Assembly (NCBI GenBank): GCA_005879315.1
Contig: VBLC01000072.1
Location: 1-43,268, forward strand
DNA: 43,268 nucleotides
Origin: Deltaproteobacteria bacterium
Lineage (GTDB): Bacteria; Myxococcota; Myxococcia; Myxococcales; 40CM-4-68-19
Direction: 5' to 3'
Under the pieces are notes generated by a model. That model was given only the letters and a program-made list of their open reading frames with translations. It was not told where the DNA came from and made no database searches. Shown here in pieces: positions 31,858-41,200 of this stretch. Made by a program: the position numbers and the translations under genes. Positions within the stretch are counted from its first letter, which is position 1; each line of letters begins with the position of its first letter.

Positions 31858-33241
31858 CCCAAGGCGTGACCTGCTCCAGCGCCGCCGCGGTGGCGCAGAG
31901 CAGCTCCTCCGACCAGGGCGGGCCGAGCAGCTGCATGGCGGTGGGCAGGCCATGCGCCAGCGGACCGGGCAGCGCGATCGAGGGCAGGCCGAGCAGGTTT
32001 CCCGCCGAGCCGAAGGGATCGTCGCCTGCCAGCAGGGTCTCGAGATCGGCCTCGAGCGGCGTCGCCACCGCCGCGAGAAACCCCAGGGCCGGAGTGCAGA
32101 CGGCATCGAATTTCTCGAAGAGCCGCGCGTACGCTTCGCGCAGCTTGCCGCGCACGCGCTGCGACTTGAGATGGTCGGCCGCGGTGATGGCGCGGTCTGC
32201 CTGCGCCGCGGCGACCGCGTCGGTGCTCTGCAGCTCGGCGAGCTGGCCGGATTCGATCAGATCTTCGAAGGCGCCCGCCTCCTCGACGTTGACGGTGAGC
32301 AGCGCCACACCGTCGCTGGGCAGCTCGGGCGCCGGCACGTCGATCTTCTCCAGCTGCGCGATCCTTCCCAGCTCGCGGACGAGGGCCTGATGCGCAGCGA
32401 AGATTTCGCCGTCCTGTTTCTCCAGCAGCTGCGGAATGCAGACGCCGATGCGCGGCTTGCGGTTGAGCGGCCGGCCCGCCTTGAGCGGCGGCTGGCCCTC
32501 CACCGTGTGCGGATCGCGCGGGTCGTGGCCGGCCAGCGCCGCGAGGACGATGAGCGCGTCCTCGGCGCGGGTGCAGAGCGGGCCGATCTTGTCCATCGAC
32601 CAGGCGAGCGCCATCGCTCCCCGCCGCGTGACGCTGCCGAAGGTGGGCCGCAGCCCGACGACGCCGCAGAAGGCGGAGGGCGTGAGGATGCTCCCCCAGG
32701 TCTCCGAACCGAGCGCGAAGGGGACACAGCGGGCCGCCACCGCCGAGCCCGAGCCGCTCGAGCTGCCGCCCGACCACCGAGAAGGATCCCAGGGATTCTT
32801 GCCCGGACCCTGCAGCGAAGCCGCGGCGCGGTAATAGCCAAACGCGCCGGCGAGCTGCACCATCGAGAGCTTCGCCACCAGCACCGCGCCCGCCGCGGAG
32901 AGCTTCTCGATCGCGCCGGCGTCCTCGTCGATCACGCGGCTCCGATAGAAAGGAGCGCCCCAGGTCGTCGGCGCCCCGCGCGCGGCGAGCAGATCCTTTG
33001 CGCCGTACGGCACTCCGTGGAGCGGGCCTCTCCATCTGCCAGCGGCGATCTCCTCATCGGCGCGCGCCGCCTCCCGCCGCGCCCGCTCGGGCATCAGCGA
33101 GGCGACGGCGTTGAGCGGCCGGCCGCGCTCTTCCAGCCTGCGCAGCGCCTCCTCCGCGAGCGCGATCGCGCTCACCTGCCGCGTGCGCAACAGTTGGCCG
33201 AGCCGCACGAGCGGCAATTCCAGCGCAGCGGCCGCGTTCAC
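31829..33241 (-). CDS. Amidase signature-family enzyme
   Basis: The protein has 470 residues, the family's normal size. Catalytic parts: Lys82 in GVPYGAKDLLAARG, the Gly/Ser-rich WSGGSSSGSGSAVAA (157-170) holding the cis-Ser, and the nucleophile region GSETWGSILTPSAFCGVVGLRPTFG with Ser184. The usual TGGS is TWGS here, but the serine is kept. The family hydrolyses amides such as glutamyl- or asparaginyl-tRNA (GatA), or small nitrogen compounds; GatA is not implied because GatB/C are absent. Its ATG overlaps the TGA of the upstream Tat-signal ORF by four bases. The stop overlaps the glycosyltransferase on the other strand. Cytosolic; substrate unknown. Confidence 0.92.
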   Translation of the reverse strand: MNAAAALELPLVRLGQLLRTRQVSAIALAEEALRRLEERGRPLNAVASLMPERARREAARADEEIAAGRWRGPLHGVPYGAKDLLAARGAPTTWGAPFYRSRVIDEDAGAIEKLSAAGAVLVAKLSMVQLAGAFGYYRAAASLQGPGKNPWDPSRWSGGSSSGSGSAVAARCVPFALGSETWGSILTPSAFCGVVGLRPTFGSVTRRGAMALAWSMDKIGPLCTRAEDALIVLAALAGHDPRDPHTVEGQPPLKAGRPLNRKPRIGVCIPQLLEKQDGEIFAAHQALVRELGRIAQLEKIDVPAPELPSDGVALLTVNVEEAGAFEDLIESGQLAELQSTDAVAAAQADRAITAADHLKSQRVRGKLREAYARLFEKFDAVCTPALGFLAAVATPLEADLETLLAGDDPFGSAGNLLGLPSIALPGPLAHGLPTAMQLLGPPWSEELLCATAAALEQVTPWANARPPRAS

Positions 33242-33441
33242 CTGCGCCTCCTCGGCAGGGGCGGCCGGGGCAGTCCGTCGGGCGCGTCCGCGTTGCTCAG
33301 GCGCATCTTGCCCAGCTGGTCGAGGATCTCCCGCTTCTGCTTGGTGAGCTTCTGCAGCGAAGGCCAGGGCGCGCCGCCGCCGTCGGGGAGGTCCACCGCC
33401 GCGACCAGCGCAGCAGCCTTGAACAGCTCGCGTCTCTTCAT
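33238..33441 (-). CDS. Tiny twin-arginine-signal protein (67 aa), unknown
   Basis: The 67-residue frame begins MKRRELFKAAALVAAVD, a compact Tat-type N-terminus, and continues with a Gly-rich turn, a basic helix (SLQKLTKQKREILDQLGKMRL) and a Pro/Arg tail. Four-base overlaps link it to the genes on both sides (ATGA at each), which supports real translation. Tat-signal proteins are normally longer enzymes; this could be a truncated gene, an accessory partner of an exported enzyme, or simply a small unknown. The amidase next to it has no signal peptide. No family can be named. Confidence 0.55.
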   Translation of the reverse strand: MKRRELFKAAALVAAVDLPDGGGAPWPSLQKLTKQKREILDQLGKMRLSNADAPDGLPRPPLPRRRR

Positions 33442-34118
33442 CGCATCAGCTCCTTCGCGCGCGCGAGCACGCGGTCGATCATCTGCGGGGTGAGCTTGCC
33501 GGTGTTCGTGTTCTGCTGGCTGACGTGATAGCTGCCGAGCAGCGCGGGCCCTTGGGGAAAGCGCGCCTCGGCGCCGTGGCCGAAGAGAGGGCGCGGCCTC
33601 GGCACCTCAAATCCGCGCCGCGAAAGATGGGCCAGCGCCGCGCCCCAGCCGATGCTGCCGAGCGCGAGCACGACGCGCAGCGAAGGTAGGAGCGCGACCT
33701 CGCGGTCGAGCCAGGCGCTGCAGCGCAGAAGCTCTTCGGGCAACGGCTTGTTGGCGGGTGGAGCGCAGCGGCAAGGCGCAGTGATGTAAGCGCCGCGCAG
33801 CTCGAGCCCGTCGCCACGGCGCTCGCTGGTCGGCTGATTTGCCAAGCCGGCCCGGTGCAGGGCGGCATAGAGAAAATTGCCGCTGTTGTCTCCCGTGAAC
33901 ATCCGTCCGGTGCGATTGCCGCCGTGCGCCGCCGGCGCCAGGCCCATGATGAGGAGGCGCGCCTCGGGATCGCCGAAGCCGGGCAGCGGCCGCGCCCAGT
34001 AATCCCAGGCGCGGAAGCGCTTCACTTTCGTGCGCGCCACCTCCTCGCGCCACGCCACCAGCCGCGGACAGGCGCGACACTCGATCATCTCGGAATGGAG
34101 CGCTTCCAGCCGGGTCAA
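33438..34118 (-). CDS. Family-5 (UdgB-like) uracil-DNA glycosylase, iron-sulphur type
   Basis: The protein has 226 residues if started at a TTG at 34118; a downstream ATG at 34088 (MIECRAC) is possible. The TTG overlaps the TGA of the RRM gene (TTGA), suggesting coupling. The enzyme removes uracil and deaminated bases from DNA. The motif GLAPAAHGGNRTGRMFTGD is the family-5 active-site block, and ARLLIMGL and LLGSYHVSQQNTNTGKL supply the second motif. Cysteines at 14 and 17 (ECRACPR) plus those in APCRCAPP and LLRCSAW fit a four-Cys iron-sulphur site. A family-4 assignment is less likely because motif A is GLAPA rather than GEAPG. Confidence 0.88.
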   Translation of the reverse strand: MTRLEALHSEMIECRACPRLVAWREEVARTKVKRFRAWDYWARPLPGFGDPEARLLIMGLAPAAHGGNRTGRMFTGDNSGNFLYAALHRAGLANQPTSERRGDGLELRGAYITAPCRCAPPANKPLPEELLRCSAWLDREVALLPSLRVVLALGSIGWGAALAHLSRRGFEVPRPRPLFGHGAEARFPQGPALLGSYHVSQQNTNTGKLTPQMIDRVLARAKELMR

Positions 34119-34522
34119 GAGCCGCGGGTGCCGCCGCGTCCGCCGCCGCGCTGGCTGCCGCGGGGCATGTTCTGCGTGGGACCGCGCATGCCGAATCCCT
34201 TCGGCCCCTGCACGTCCTTGCCGTGCGGCGTGCCGCGGAATCCGCCGCCGCCGCCGAACTTCCCGCCGCCGCCGCGCTCCTGGGCTTCGTTGACCACCAG
34301 CGCCCTGCCGCCCATCTCCTTGCCGTTCAATTCCGCGATGGCGGCCTGCGCCTCTTCGTCGGTCTCGAGATCGACGAAGGCGAAGCCGCGCGACCGGCCG
34401 GACTCCTTGTCGGTGACGATCTTCACCGAGCGAGCCTTGCGCGCGCCGCCCTCGATGAAATCGCGGACCTGCGACTCGGTGGCGTCGAATGGAAGGTTGC
34501 CGACGAACAAGCGGTTGCCCAT
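34115..34522 (-). CDS. RRM-type RNA-binding protein
   Basis: The protein has 135 residues. A single RRM occupies about 1-85, with RNP2 NRLFVGNLP at the start and RNP1 GRSRGFAFVDLET. The remainder is a Gly/Arg-rich tail (FGGGGGFRGTP, RGGGRGGTRGS) ending in an RGG-like stretch, as in bacterial cold-shock-type RRM proteins of cyanobacteria and Myxococcota. It would bind single-stranded RNA and possibly protect it. ATG at 34522 is supported by the perfect RNP2 start; the ribosome site is a modest GGGGAAAGGG. Divergent from the ABC transporter gene by 90 bp; the stop overlaps the glycosylase start. Confidence 0.93.
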   Translation of the reverse strand: MGNRLFVGNLPFDATESQVRDFIEGGARKARSVKIVTDKESGRSRGFAFVDLETDEEAQAAIAELNGKEMGGRALVVNEAQERGGGGKFGGGGGFRGTPHGKDVQGPKGFGMRGPTQNMPRGSQRGGGRGGTRGS

Positions 34523-34612
34523 GAGAGGACCCTTTCCCCGAACCGGCGGGGACCTTACGACACTTCGCGGGCGCGCGCACCGACCGGGGCGCTGTGGCAT
34601 CTTCCCGGAAAC

Positions 34613-36352
34613 ATGACGCCTGCAGTGCGCCTCCGCGGCGCGACCAAGCGCTACGGAAACCTGACCGCTCTCGACCGCGTCTCGCTCGACATCGAGCCGG
34701 GCGAGGTCTTCGCGCTGCTCGGGCCCAACGGTGCGGGCAAGACCACGCTCATCAGCCTGGTCGCCGGCACGGCGCTCGCCACCGAGGGGATCGTCGAGGT
34801 TTTGGGCCATGACGTGGTGCGCGACTATCGCTTCACCCGCCGCGCGGTGGGCCTGGTGCCGCAGGAGATCAACTTCGATCCCTTCTTCACCGTCGAGGAG
34901 ACGCTCCAGTTCCAGGCGGGATACTTCGGCGTCCGGCTGCCCGAGGAGAGGCTGGTCGACATCCTCGGCAACCTCGGCCTCTTGGAGAAGCGCCGAGCCA
35001 ACACGCGGTCGCTCTCGGGAGGAATGAAGCGCCGGCTGCTCATCGCCAAGGCGCTCGTGCATCGGCCGCCGGTGCTCTTTCTCGACGAGCCCACCGCCGG
35101 AGTGGACGTCGAGCTGCGGCGCGATCTGTGGAGCTACGTGAAGCGCCTCGCGGCCGAGGGAACGACGGTGGTGCTCACCACCCATTACCTCGAGGAAGCC
35201 GAGGAGCTGGCCGAGCGCATCGGCGTCATCCGCGACGGGCGCCTGCTGGTGGTGGAGCACAAGGATCAGCTCCTCGCGCACTACGGCAAGCGGACGGTGC
35301 GGCTCGCGCTCGAGCAACCGGTGCGCGAGGTGCCCATCCCCGGCGCGCAGCTCCTCGAGGGTGGCAAGACAGTGATCTTCACGCCGCGGGTGGGCGAGAC
35401 GCTGTCCGGAACGCTGCAGGCGATGTCGGGGCTGCGCATCGCGGACGTGCAGACGCGCGAGCCGCGGCTCGAGACGGTGATCATCGAGCTGCTTCACAGT
35501 CCGGCGCTGCCCGAGCCGGTGCCCGGCAACGGCGCCACCGGACGCGAGCAAGTCTTCCGGCAGGCCAAGGAGCGCGTCCTCGAGCCCGAGGAGCGCACGC
35601 TTGGAATGCGCACGCTCTACCGCAAGGAAGTGAAGCGATTCCTCCGCGTGCCGGGGCAGACCATCCTCTCGCCGCTCGTCACTACCGCTCTCTACTTCGT
35701 CGTCTTCGGCTGGTCCCTGGGCGGGCGGCTGCGCGAGATCGACGGGATTCCCTATGTCCGCTTCCTCGTGCCCGGCCTGGTGATGCTGGGCTTGATCAAC
35801 AACGCCTTCCTCAACACCTCCTCGTCGCTCTTCATCATGAAGCTGCAGGGGACGATGGTGGACCTGCTCATCACACCGCTCAGCTACGGCGAGATTCTCG
35901 CGGCGTTCATCGCCGCCGGCCTGACGCGAGCGCTCCTCGTCGGCACCCTCACCTGGGCCACCGCGACGCTCTTCGTCGGGCCGCTTTTGCCGCATCCCTT
36001 CCTCGCGCTCCTCGCGGCGGTGCTGGTCTCGATCGCTTTCGCGGCGCTGGGAGTGCTCGTCGCGCTCTGGGCCGAGAAGTTCGAGCAGGTGAACTTCATC
36101 CCCACTTTCGTGATCACGCCGCTCACCTTCCTCGGCGGAGTCTTCTACTCGGCGGCGATGCTGCCGCCGGCGTTCCAGGCGCTGCTGCACTTCAACCCCA
36201 TCTATTACATGATCGAGTCGATGCGCTTCGCGCTGGTCGGCCGCAGCGACAGCTCGCCCTTGGCCGGCTTCGGCATCCTTCTCGTCCTGGCGGCGGCGAT
36301 GGTGCTCTGGGCCCTCTTGCTCCTGCGCAAGGGCTACAAGATTCGTTCTTAA
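34613..36352 (+). CDS. Fused ABC-2 transporter: ATPase plus permease (YadG-YadH-like)
   Basis: The protein has 579 residues. The ATPase half (about 1-300) contains Walker A GPNGAGKTT (37-45), the Q-loop VPQE, the signature LSGGM (134-138), Walker B VLFLDEP (154-160) and the H-loop TTHYLEE. After a Pro-rich linker (about 297-330) an ABC-2 permease follows: MRTLYRKEVKRFLRVPGQTILSPLVTTALYFVVFG, NNAFLNTSSSLFIMKLQGTMVDLLITPLSYGEILAAF and PLTFLGGVFYSAAMLPP, with six membrane segments. In YadG/YadH and most relatives these are two genes; here one frame joins them. The permease Met332 would be the natural start of a separate gene. Substrate unknown; a hydrophobic compound or drug is usual. The stop overlaps the convergent metalloprotease gene by four bases. 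Confidence 0.92.
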   Translation: MTPAVRLRGATKRYGNLTALDRVSLDIEPGEVFALLGPNGAGKTTLISLVAGTALATEGIVEVLGHDVVRDYRFTRRAVGLVPQEINFDPFFTVEETLQFQAGYFGVRLPEERLVDILGNLGLLEKRRANTRSLSGGMKRRLLIAKALVHRPPVLFLDEPTAGVDVELRRDLWSYVKRLAAEGTTVVLTTHYLEEAEELAERIGVIRDGRLLVVEHKDQLLAHYGKRTVRLALEQPVREVPIPGAQLLEGGKTVIFTPRVGETLSGTLQAMSGLRIADVQTREPRLETVIIELLHSPALPEPVPGNGATGREQVFRQAKERVLEPEERTLGMRTLYRKEVKRFLRVPGQTILSPLVTTALYFVVFGWSLGGRLREIDGIPYVRFLVPGLVMLGLINNAFLNTSSSLFIMKLQGTMVDLLITPLSYGEILAAFIAAGLTRALLVGTLTWATATLFVGPLLPHPFLALLAAVLVSIAFAALGVLVALWAEKFEQVNFIPTFVITPLTFLGGVFYSAAMLPPAFQALLHFNPIYYMIESMRFALVGRSDSSPLAGFGILLVLAAAMVLWALLLLRKGYKIRS

Positions 36353-38052
36353 CGGGGCAGCGCGCCGGCTACCCGGACCACAACGACGTGCGGCGGCACC
36401 TCTTCGCCGCTGCGCACGATCACTTCCGCCGATCCGCCCGAAGAAGGGCCGGAGACGAAAGCGGCGATGCCGTCCGCGCGCATCGTCGCGCTCTCGCCGA
36501 GATTTCGATAATCGAGATGGCGCAGCCGCTCGTGCAGCGGCGACCAGGCCGCGCCGGAGAAGTTGTACGGCGCGGAGGGCTCGTTGGAGATCAAGAGAGC
36601 CGTCGCCCACTCCGCCATGGCGCGCGGCAAGGGTCGGCCGAGCGCGTCTTCCAGGCCCTCGATGCCGCCCTGCCCCTGCGCGACCGCGCCGGGAAGCACA
36701 TCGCCGAATCGATCGGTGAAGAAGCGCAGGAAGCTGTGGGCGCCTTGATAATTGCCGATGGGATCGCCTTCCCAGTGCGTCAAGCTGCGCCCGTCGTAGC
36801 CGCGCACCGATCCCGACGACCGCGTCAGGTACTGCGCGCCCTCGCCGCGCCCCTGTGCGCCGTTCCAGCCGAAGCCCGCCAGGTCCTCGGCGACTTTCGA
36901 CAAGGCCTCGTTGATCCAGGTCTGCTCAGGGCCATCGCAGCGCTTCTCGACGCAGCGGTGGCCGAGGTTGATCAGGTGCTGCAGCTCGTGCGCCAGCGTC
37001 GCCGGATAAGAGGTTGCCGCCAGCTCCGCCGGGCTGAAGCCGTTGGCGGCGCCGTTCTGCACGTCGTTCAGGTAGATGATCTCGCCGTGGTTCGAGCCGC
37101 TGTCGGAACAATTCGCCGAGCCATCGCGCGAGCGCAGCAGATCGCCGTTGGCGAAGTAGCCGATCAGCCAGCCGCCGTTGAGATGCTGGCCGAGCTCGTG
37201 GGTGAAGAGGACCACGATCTTGCCGTTCTGGTCGACGTCGGTGGGCAGGCCGAAGGCCCGCGCGTCCGCCGGCCAGACGCGCTCCTCGAAGGCCGCCACG
37301 ATAGGTTGGAAATAGCCGGGCTGATAGTGGGCGGCGTCTTCGTCGTCGACGAAGAAGTCGGCGTGGTCGCTCGACGCGACCCGCGTGGTTGCCTTGCGCA
37401 CGTGGCGGGAGAAGTCCAGCGACTGCGCCACGCAGAACGATCGCTGCGCCGACTGCGGCGCAGCCTCGCTGGCTGCGGCCGGTCCGGCGGCCTGCTCCTG
37501 CGCGAGGTCGGAGATCGGCGGCGGCCGAGTGGACATCGAAAGCGCAGCCGAGCGCGGGGGCGCAGCGCCGGGCTGCGCGGTCCCGGTGAGGTCGACCGAA
37601 GCGGAAGCGGTATCCTTGCCGGCCCAGTTCACGAGGAGAACCCCGAGGTGCTCGCCCGCTGACAAGCTCGCGAAGGAGACATGAACCGAGCCGTTGCGGA
37701 AATCGGCCGGGCCGAAGATCTGCCAGGCGCTGCCGTCCCCGCCGGCCGCTCCGCCGGTGACGAAGCCGACGGCGCGCTCCGAGAGCGCCCCCCGCAGCGC
37801 ATCGACCCACACTCCCGTCGCTCGCGACAAAGGAAGCCGCGCGCGCGGCTGGGAAACGAATTTCGCTTCGCCGACCGGAGCGCGCGAATCGAGGTCGGCC
37901 AGCTGCACCCGATATCCCGAGACGCCCGGCACCGGCTCCCACCAGACCTCGATCGCGTCTGCCGAAACCGAAGCGCGCACGTTCCGCGGCCGCTCCAGGC
38001 CGGAGCCGCACGCGATCGACGTGCAGAAAAGAAGCAGCGCGAATGTTCGCAC
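36349..38052 (-). CDS. M30-like metallopeptidase lipoprotein with N-terminal fibronectin-III-like domain
   Basis: The protein has 567 residues. The signal MRTFALLLFCTSIAC has a lipobox with Cys15. A fibronectin-III-like domain follows (about 22-100: ERPRNVRASVSADAIEVWWEPVPGVSGYRVQL). The protease domain holds the zinc motif AHELQHLINLGHR (HELQH at 355-359) and NEALSKVAED with a likely third ligand Glu382, as in hyicolysin-type M30 peptidases. YFQP-to-ERVW and NGKIVVLFTHEL also fit that family. It is probably anchored in the outer or inner membrane facing the periplasm or surface. It is divergent from the large repeat protein, with a paired palindrome in between. Confidence 0.85.
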   Translation of the reverse strand: MRTFALLLFCTSIACGSGLERPRNVRASVSADAIEVWWEPVPGVSGYRVQLADLDSRAPVGEAKFVSQPRARLPLSRATGVWVDALRGALSERAVGFVTGGAAGGDGSAWQIFGPADFRNGSVHVSFASLSAGEHLGVLLVNWAGKDTASASVDLTGTAQPGAAPPRSAALSMSTRPPPISDLAQEQAAGPAAASEAAPQSAQRSFCVAQSLDFSRHVRKATTRVASSDHADFFVDDEDAAHYQPGYFQPIVAAFEERVWPADARAFGLPTDVDQNGKIVVLFTHELGQHLNGGWLIGYFANGDLLRSRDGSANCSDSGSNHGEIIYLNDVQNGAANGFSPAELAATSYPATLAHELQHLINLGHRCVEKRCDGPEQTWINEALSKVAEDLAGFGWNGAQGRGEGAQYLTRSSGSVRGYDGRSLTHWEGDPIGNYQGAHSFLRFFTDRFGDVLPGAVAQGQGGIEGLEDALGRPLPRAMAEWATALLISNEPSAPYNFSGAAWSPLHERLRHLDYRNLGESATMRADGIAAFVSGPSSGGSAEVIVRSGEEVPPHVVVVRVAGALPR

Positions 38053-38112
38053 GTCGACAGAACCCGCCGCGCATCGCGGTGCTTCCCATCGGAGGAACGA
38101 CGGAGAGGCATT

Positions 38113-38129
38113 TTGTACAATTTGTACAA
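38113..38129. promoter_or_regulatory. Paired palindromic operator between divergent genes
   Basis: The 228 bp between the metallopeptidase and the secreted repeat protein contains TTGTACAA twice (38113-38120 and 38122-38129), separated by one base, forming a 17-bp symmetrical AT-rich island in a GC-rich region. TACAAT, a fair -10 element, occurs within it. A dimeric regulator binding here could control both genes. Two related repeats (TTGCAC..ACGTCTGC) follow at 38200-38237. Confidence 0.5.
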
Positions 38130-38280
38130 TTTGGCCTTAGAGCGGCCCAAGTCCCCGGATTTCTAGCGCTTCGGGCATCTGCACCTACCCTGGTGCCACT
38201 TGCACACGTCTGCCCACTCTATTGCACGCACGTCTGCGTTCCCCTCATGCTGCGACCCTCAATTCTCGGGGGTCTCCGAC

Positions 38281-41200
38281 ATGTCCAAGACGCCGTGGAT
38301 CACGACGCTGATCCTGCTGCTCGCCTGCGGTCAGATGCCCTCGACGAACGCAGCCGACGGAGTGCAGGAGTTGCGCTCGCCGGCCGTCGATGCGGCCGAG
38401 AACCACGACGTCTCGCCGCCGCTCTATCTGATGGAACCGGCGCCAGAGCAGAGCGGGCTGATCGAGCACGAGGTCAAGCCCATCCCCCGCCACTACAACC
38501 GCAACGTCTCCGGCGCCGATCCGGTCCGGCAGAGCGCGCCCATCGCACTGCTCGCCCCGGCGCCGATCACCAACTTCGACGGCGTGGGCAATGGCTTCAC
38601 CGGCCCGCAGGGAACCTTCACCGTCAACGCCGCGCCGCCCGACACCAACGGCGACGTCGGGCCCAACCATTACGTCCAGATCGTCAATACCGATTTCGCC
38701 ATCTTCAACAAATCGGGGACTGCGGTCTATGGGCCGGTCCCCGTCAACACTCTCTGGTCCGGGTTCGGCGGCCTCTGCCAGACCGACAACGACGGCGACC
38801 CCATCGTCCTCTACGATCCCATCGCCGACCGCTGGCTGATCTCGCAATTCGCCGTTACCAGTCCCAACCCGAACTACTATCAGTGCGTCGCCATCTCCCA
38901 GACGCCCGATCCCACCGGCGCCTATAACAGGTATTCATTTCCCTATACCGCGTTCCCCGACTATCCCAAGTTCGGCGTCTGGCCCGACGGCTACTACGTC
39001 ACCTACAACATGTTCACCGGCGGCTCGACCTTCGCCGGCGCGAAGATCTGCGCGATGGACCGCACGCACATGCTCACGGGCGCGGCCGCCACGCAGCAGT
39101 GCTTCAACACCAGCACCAGCTACGGCGGCCTCTTGCCCAGCGATCTCGACGGCGCGAGCCAGCCGCCGGCCGGCTCGCCCAACTATGTCGTCGGCCTGGG
39201 CGCCACCGCCAACACGCTCGCCTTCTGGACCTTCCACGTCGACTGGACCACGCCGGCGAACAGCACCTTCACTGGCCCGGTCACGCTCAACAGCGCGAAT
39301 TACGCGGAAGCGTGCAATGGCGGCACGTGCATTCCCCAGTCCGGCACCAACCAGCAGCTCGACTCGCTCGCCGACCGCCTCATGTTCCGGCTCGCCTATC
39401 GCAACCTCGGTGACCACGAAGCGCTGGTGGTCAACCACAGCATCACCGCCGGCAGCTCGACGGGCGTTCGCTGGTACGAGCTGCGACCCGACACGAACCA
39501 CAACTTGAGCATCTTCCAGCAGGGCACCTACGCCCCTGACGCGCTCTACCGCTGGATGGGCTCGGCGGCCATGGACCAGGCCGGCAACATCGCCATCGGC
39601 TTCAGCGTCTCGAGCAGCTCGACCAAGCCCGCCATCCACTACACCGGCCGGCTCGCCGGCGATTCGCCGGGTCTGATGACCCAAGGCGAAGCGTCGCTGA
39701 TCGACGGCGCGGGATCTCAGCTCACCAACTTGAGCCGCTGGGGCGACTACTCGATGCTCGCGGTCGACCCGAGCGACGACTGCACCTTCTGGGTGACCAG
39801 CGAGTACATCCCCAGCAACGGCACCTTCAACTGGAAGACGCGCATCGGCTCCTTCAAGCTCCCCGGCTGCCCGGCCACGCCGCCGCCCACCAACGACTTC
39901 TCCATCTCGGCGAACCCGAGCGCGCTCTCGATCCAGCAGGGCCAGTCGGGCAACTCCACCATCTCGACCGCGGTCACTCGCGGCTCAGCGGAGACGGTCA
40001 CCTTCTCCGCGAGCGGCCAGCCCGCGGGCGTGACCGTCTCGTTCAGCCCCGGGTCGGTGACGGCGGGCGGCAGCTCGACGATGACGGTCACGGTCGCCGC
40101 GGGTGCGGCCACGGGTAGCTCCTCGATCACCGTCACCGGCACGGCTACTTCGGCCACGCACGCGACCAGCGTCTCCCTCACCGTCTCGCCTCCTCCGGGG
40201 AGCAACCCCATCGTCAATGGCGGCTTCGAGGCCGGGAACCTGAGCGGCTGGACCTCGACCGGATCCACCAGCGTGGTCGGCACCTCCCACTCGGGCAGCT
40301 GGGCCGCCCAGGTCGGCAGCACCAACCCCGGTACCGACAGCTCAATCGCCCAGACCTTCGTGGCCACGAGCGGCGGCGGCACGCTCTCGTTCTGGTACCA
40401 GATCCACTGCCCCGACACGATCACGTACGACTGGGCGAGCGCCACGCTGACCGACAACACCGCGGGCACCAGCACGACCATGCTCGCCAATACCTGCAGC
40501 AACGACGGGACCTGGCACCAGGCGACGACCAGCATCGCCGCTTCGGCGGGCGGCCACAGCTTTACGCTCAAGCTGGCGAATCACGATGACAACTACCCGG
40601 GCGACCCGACCTACACCTGGTACGACGACGTCGTCTACACCTCCAATGCGCCGCCGGCGCCGGACTTCACCATCGCCGCGACACCTTCCTCGCAGACCGT
40701 CGTGCAAGGAAACGGAACGAGTTACACGGCCACGGTGACCGCGCAGAACGGCTTCACCGGGACGGTGAACTTCAGTGTGACCGGTCTGCCAACGGGCGCG
40801 GGCGGGACCTTCACTCCGGCTTCCGTCAACGGCTCCGGCACGAGCACGCTCTCCGTCACCACAGCGACGACCACGCCGACGGGCAGCTATCCGCTCACCA
40901 TCACCGGCACGAGCGGCAGCATCACCCATACCGCCGGCGTCACGCTGGTGGTGCAGGCGCCGTCCGACTTCTCCATCTCCGCCTCGCCAGCTTCGCAGAG
41001 CGTGAACCAGGGCTCGTCGACGACCTATACCGTGAGCACCGCGGTGACGAGCGGAGCGGCGCAGAGCGTGAGCTTGTCGGCAAGCGGATTGCCAGCGGGA
41101 GCGAGCGCGAGCTTCAACCCCGCGAGCGTCACGGCCGGAAACAGCTCGACTCTGACCGTCAGCACCAGCTCCAGCACGCCGGTCGGCGGTCCGACGACCC

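Noticed and set aside
36349-38052. Second HExxH-like motif (HELGQH at residues 285-290) as the protease active site
   Set aside because: It lacks the spacing of HExxH; the HELQH at 355-359 with downstream Glu fits the family better.
38200-38237. Repeated TTGCAC..ACGTCTGC as a sigma-54 or sigma-70 promoter
   Set aside because: GG/GC spacing for sigma-54 is off by two, and no -10 element lies at the right distance from TTGCAC.
36353-38280. Plus-strand open frames overlapping the metallopeptidase gene
   Set aside because: They are shadows without domains; the minus strand has a signal peptide and zinc motif.
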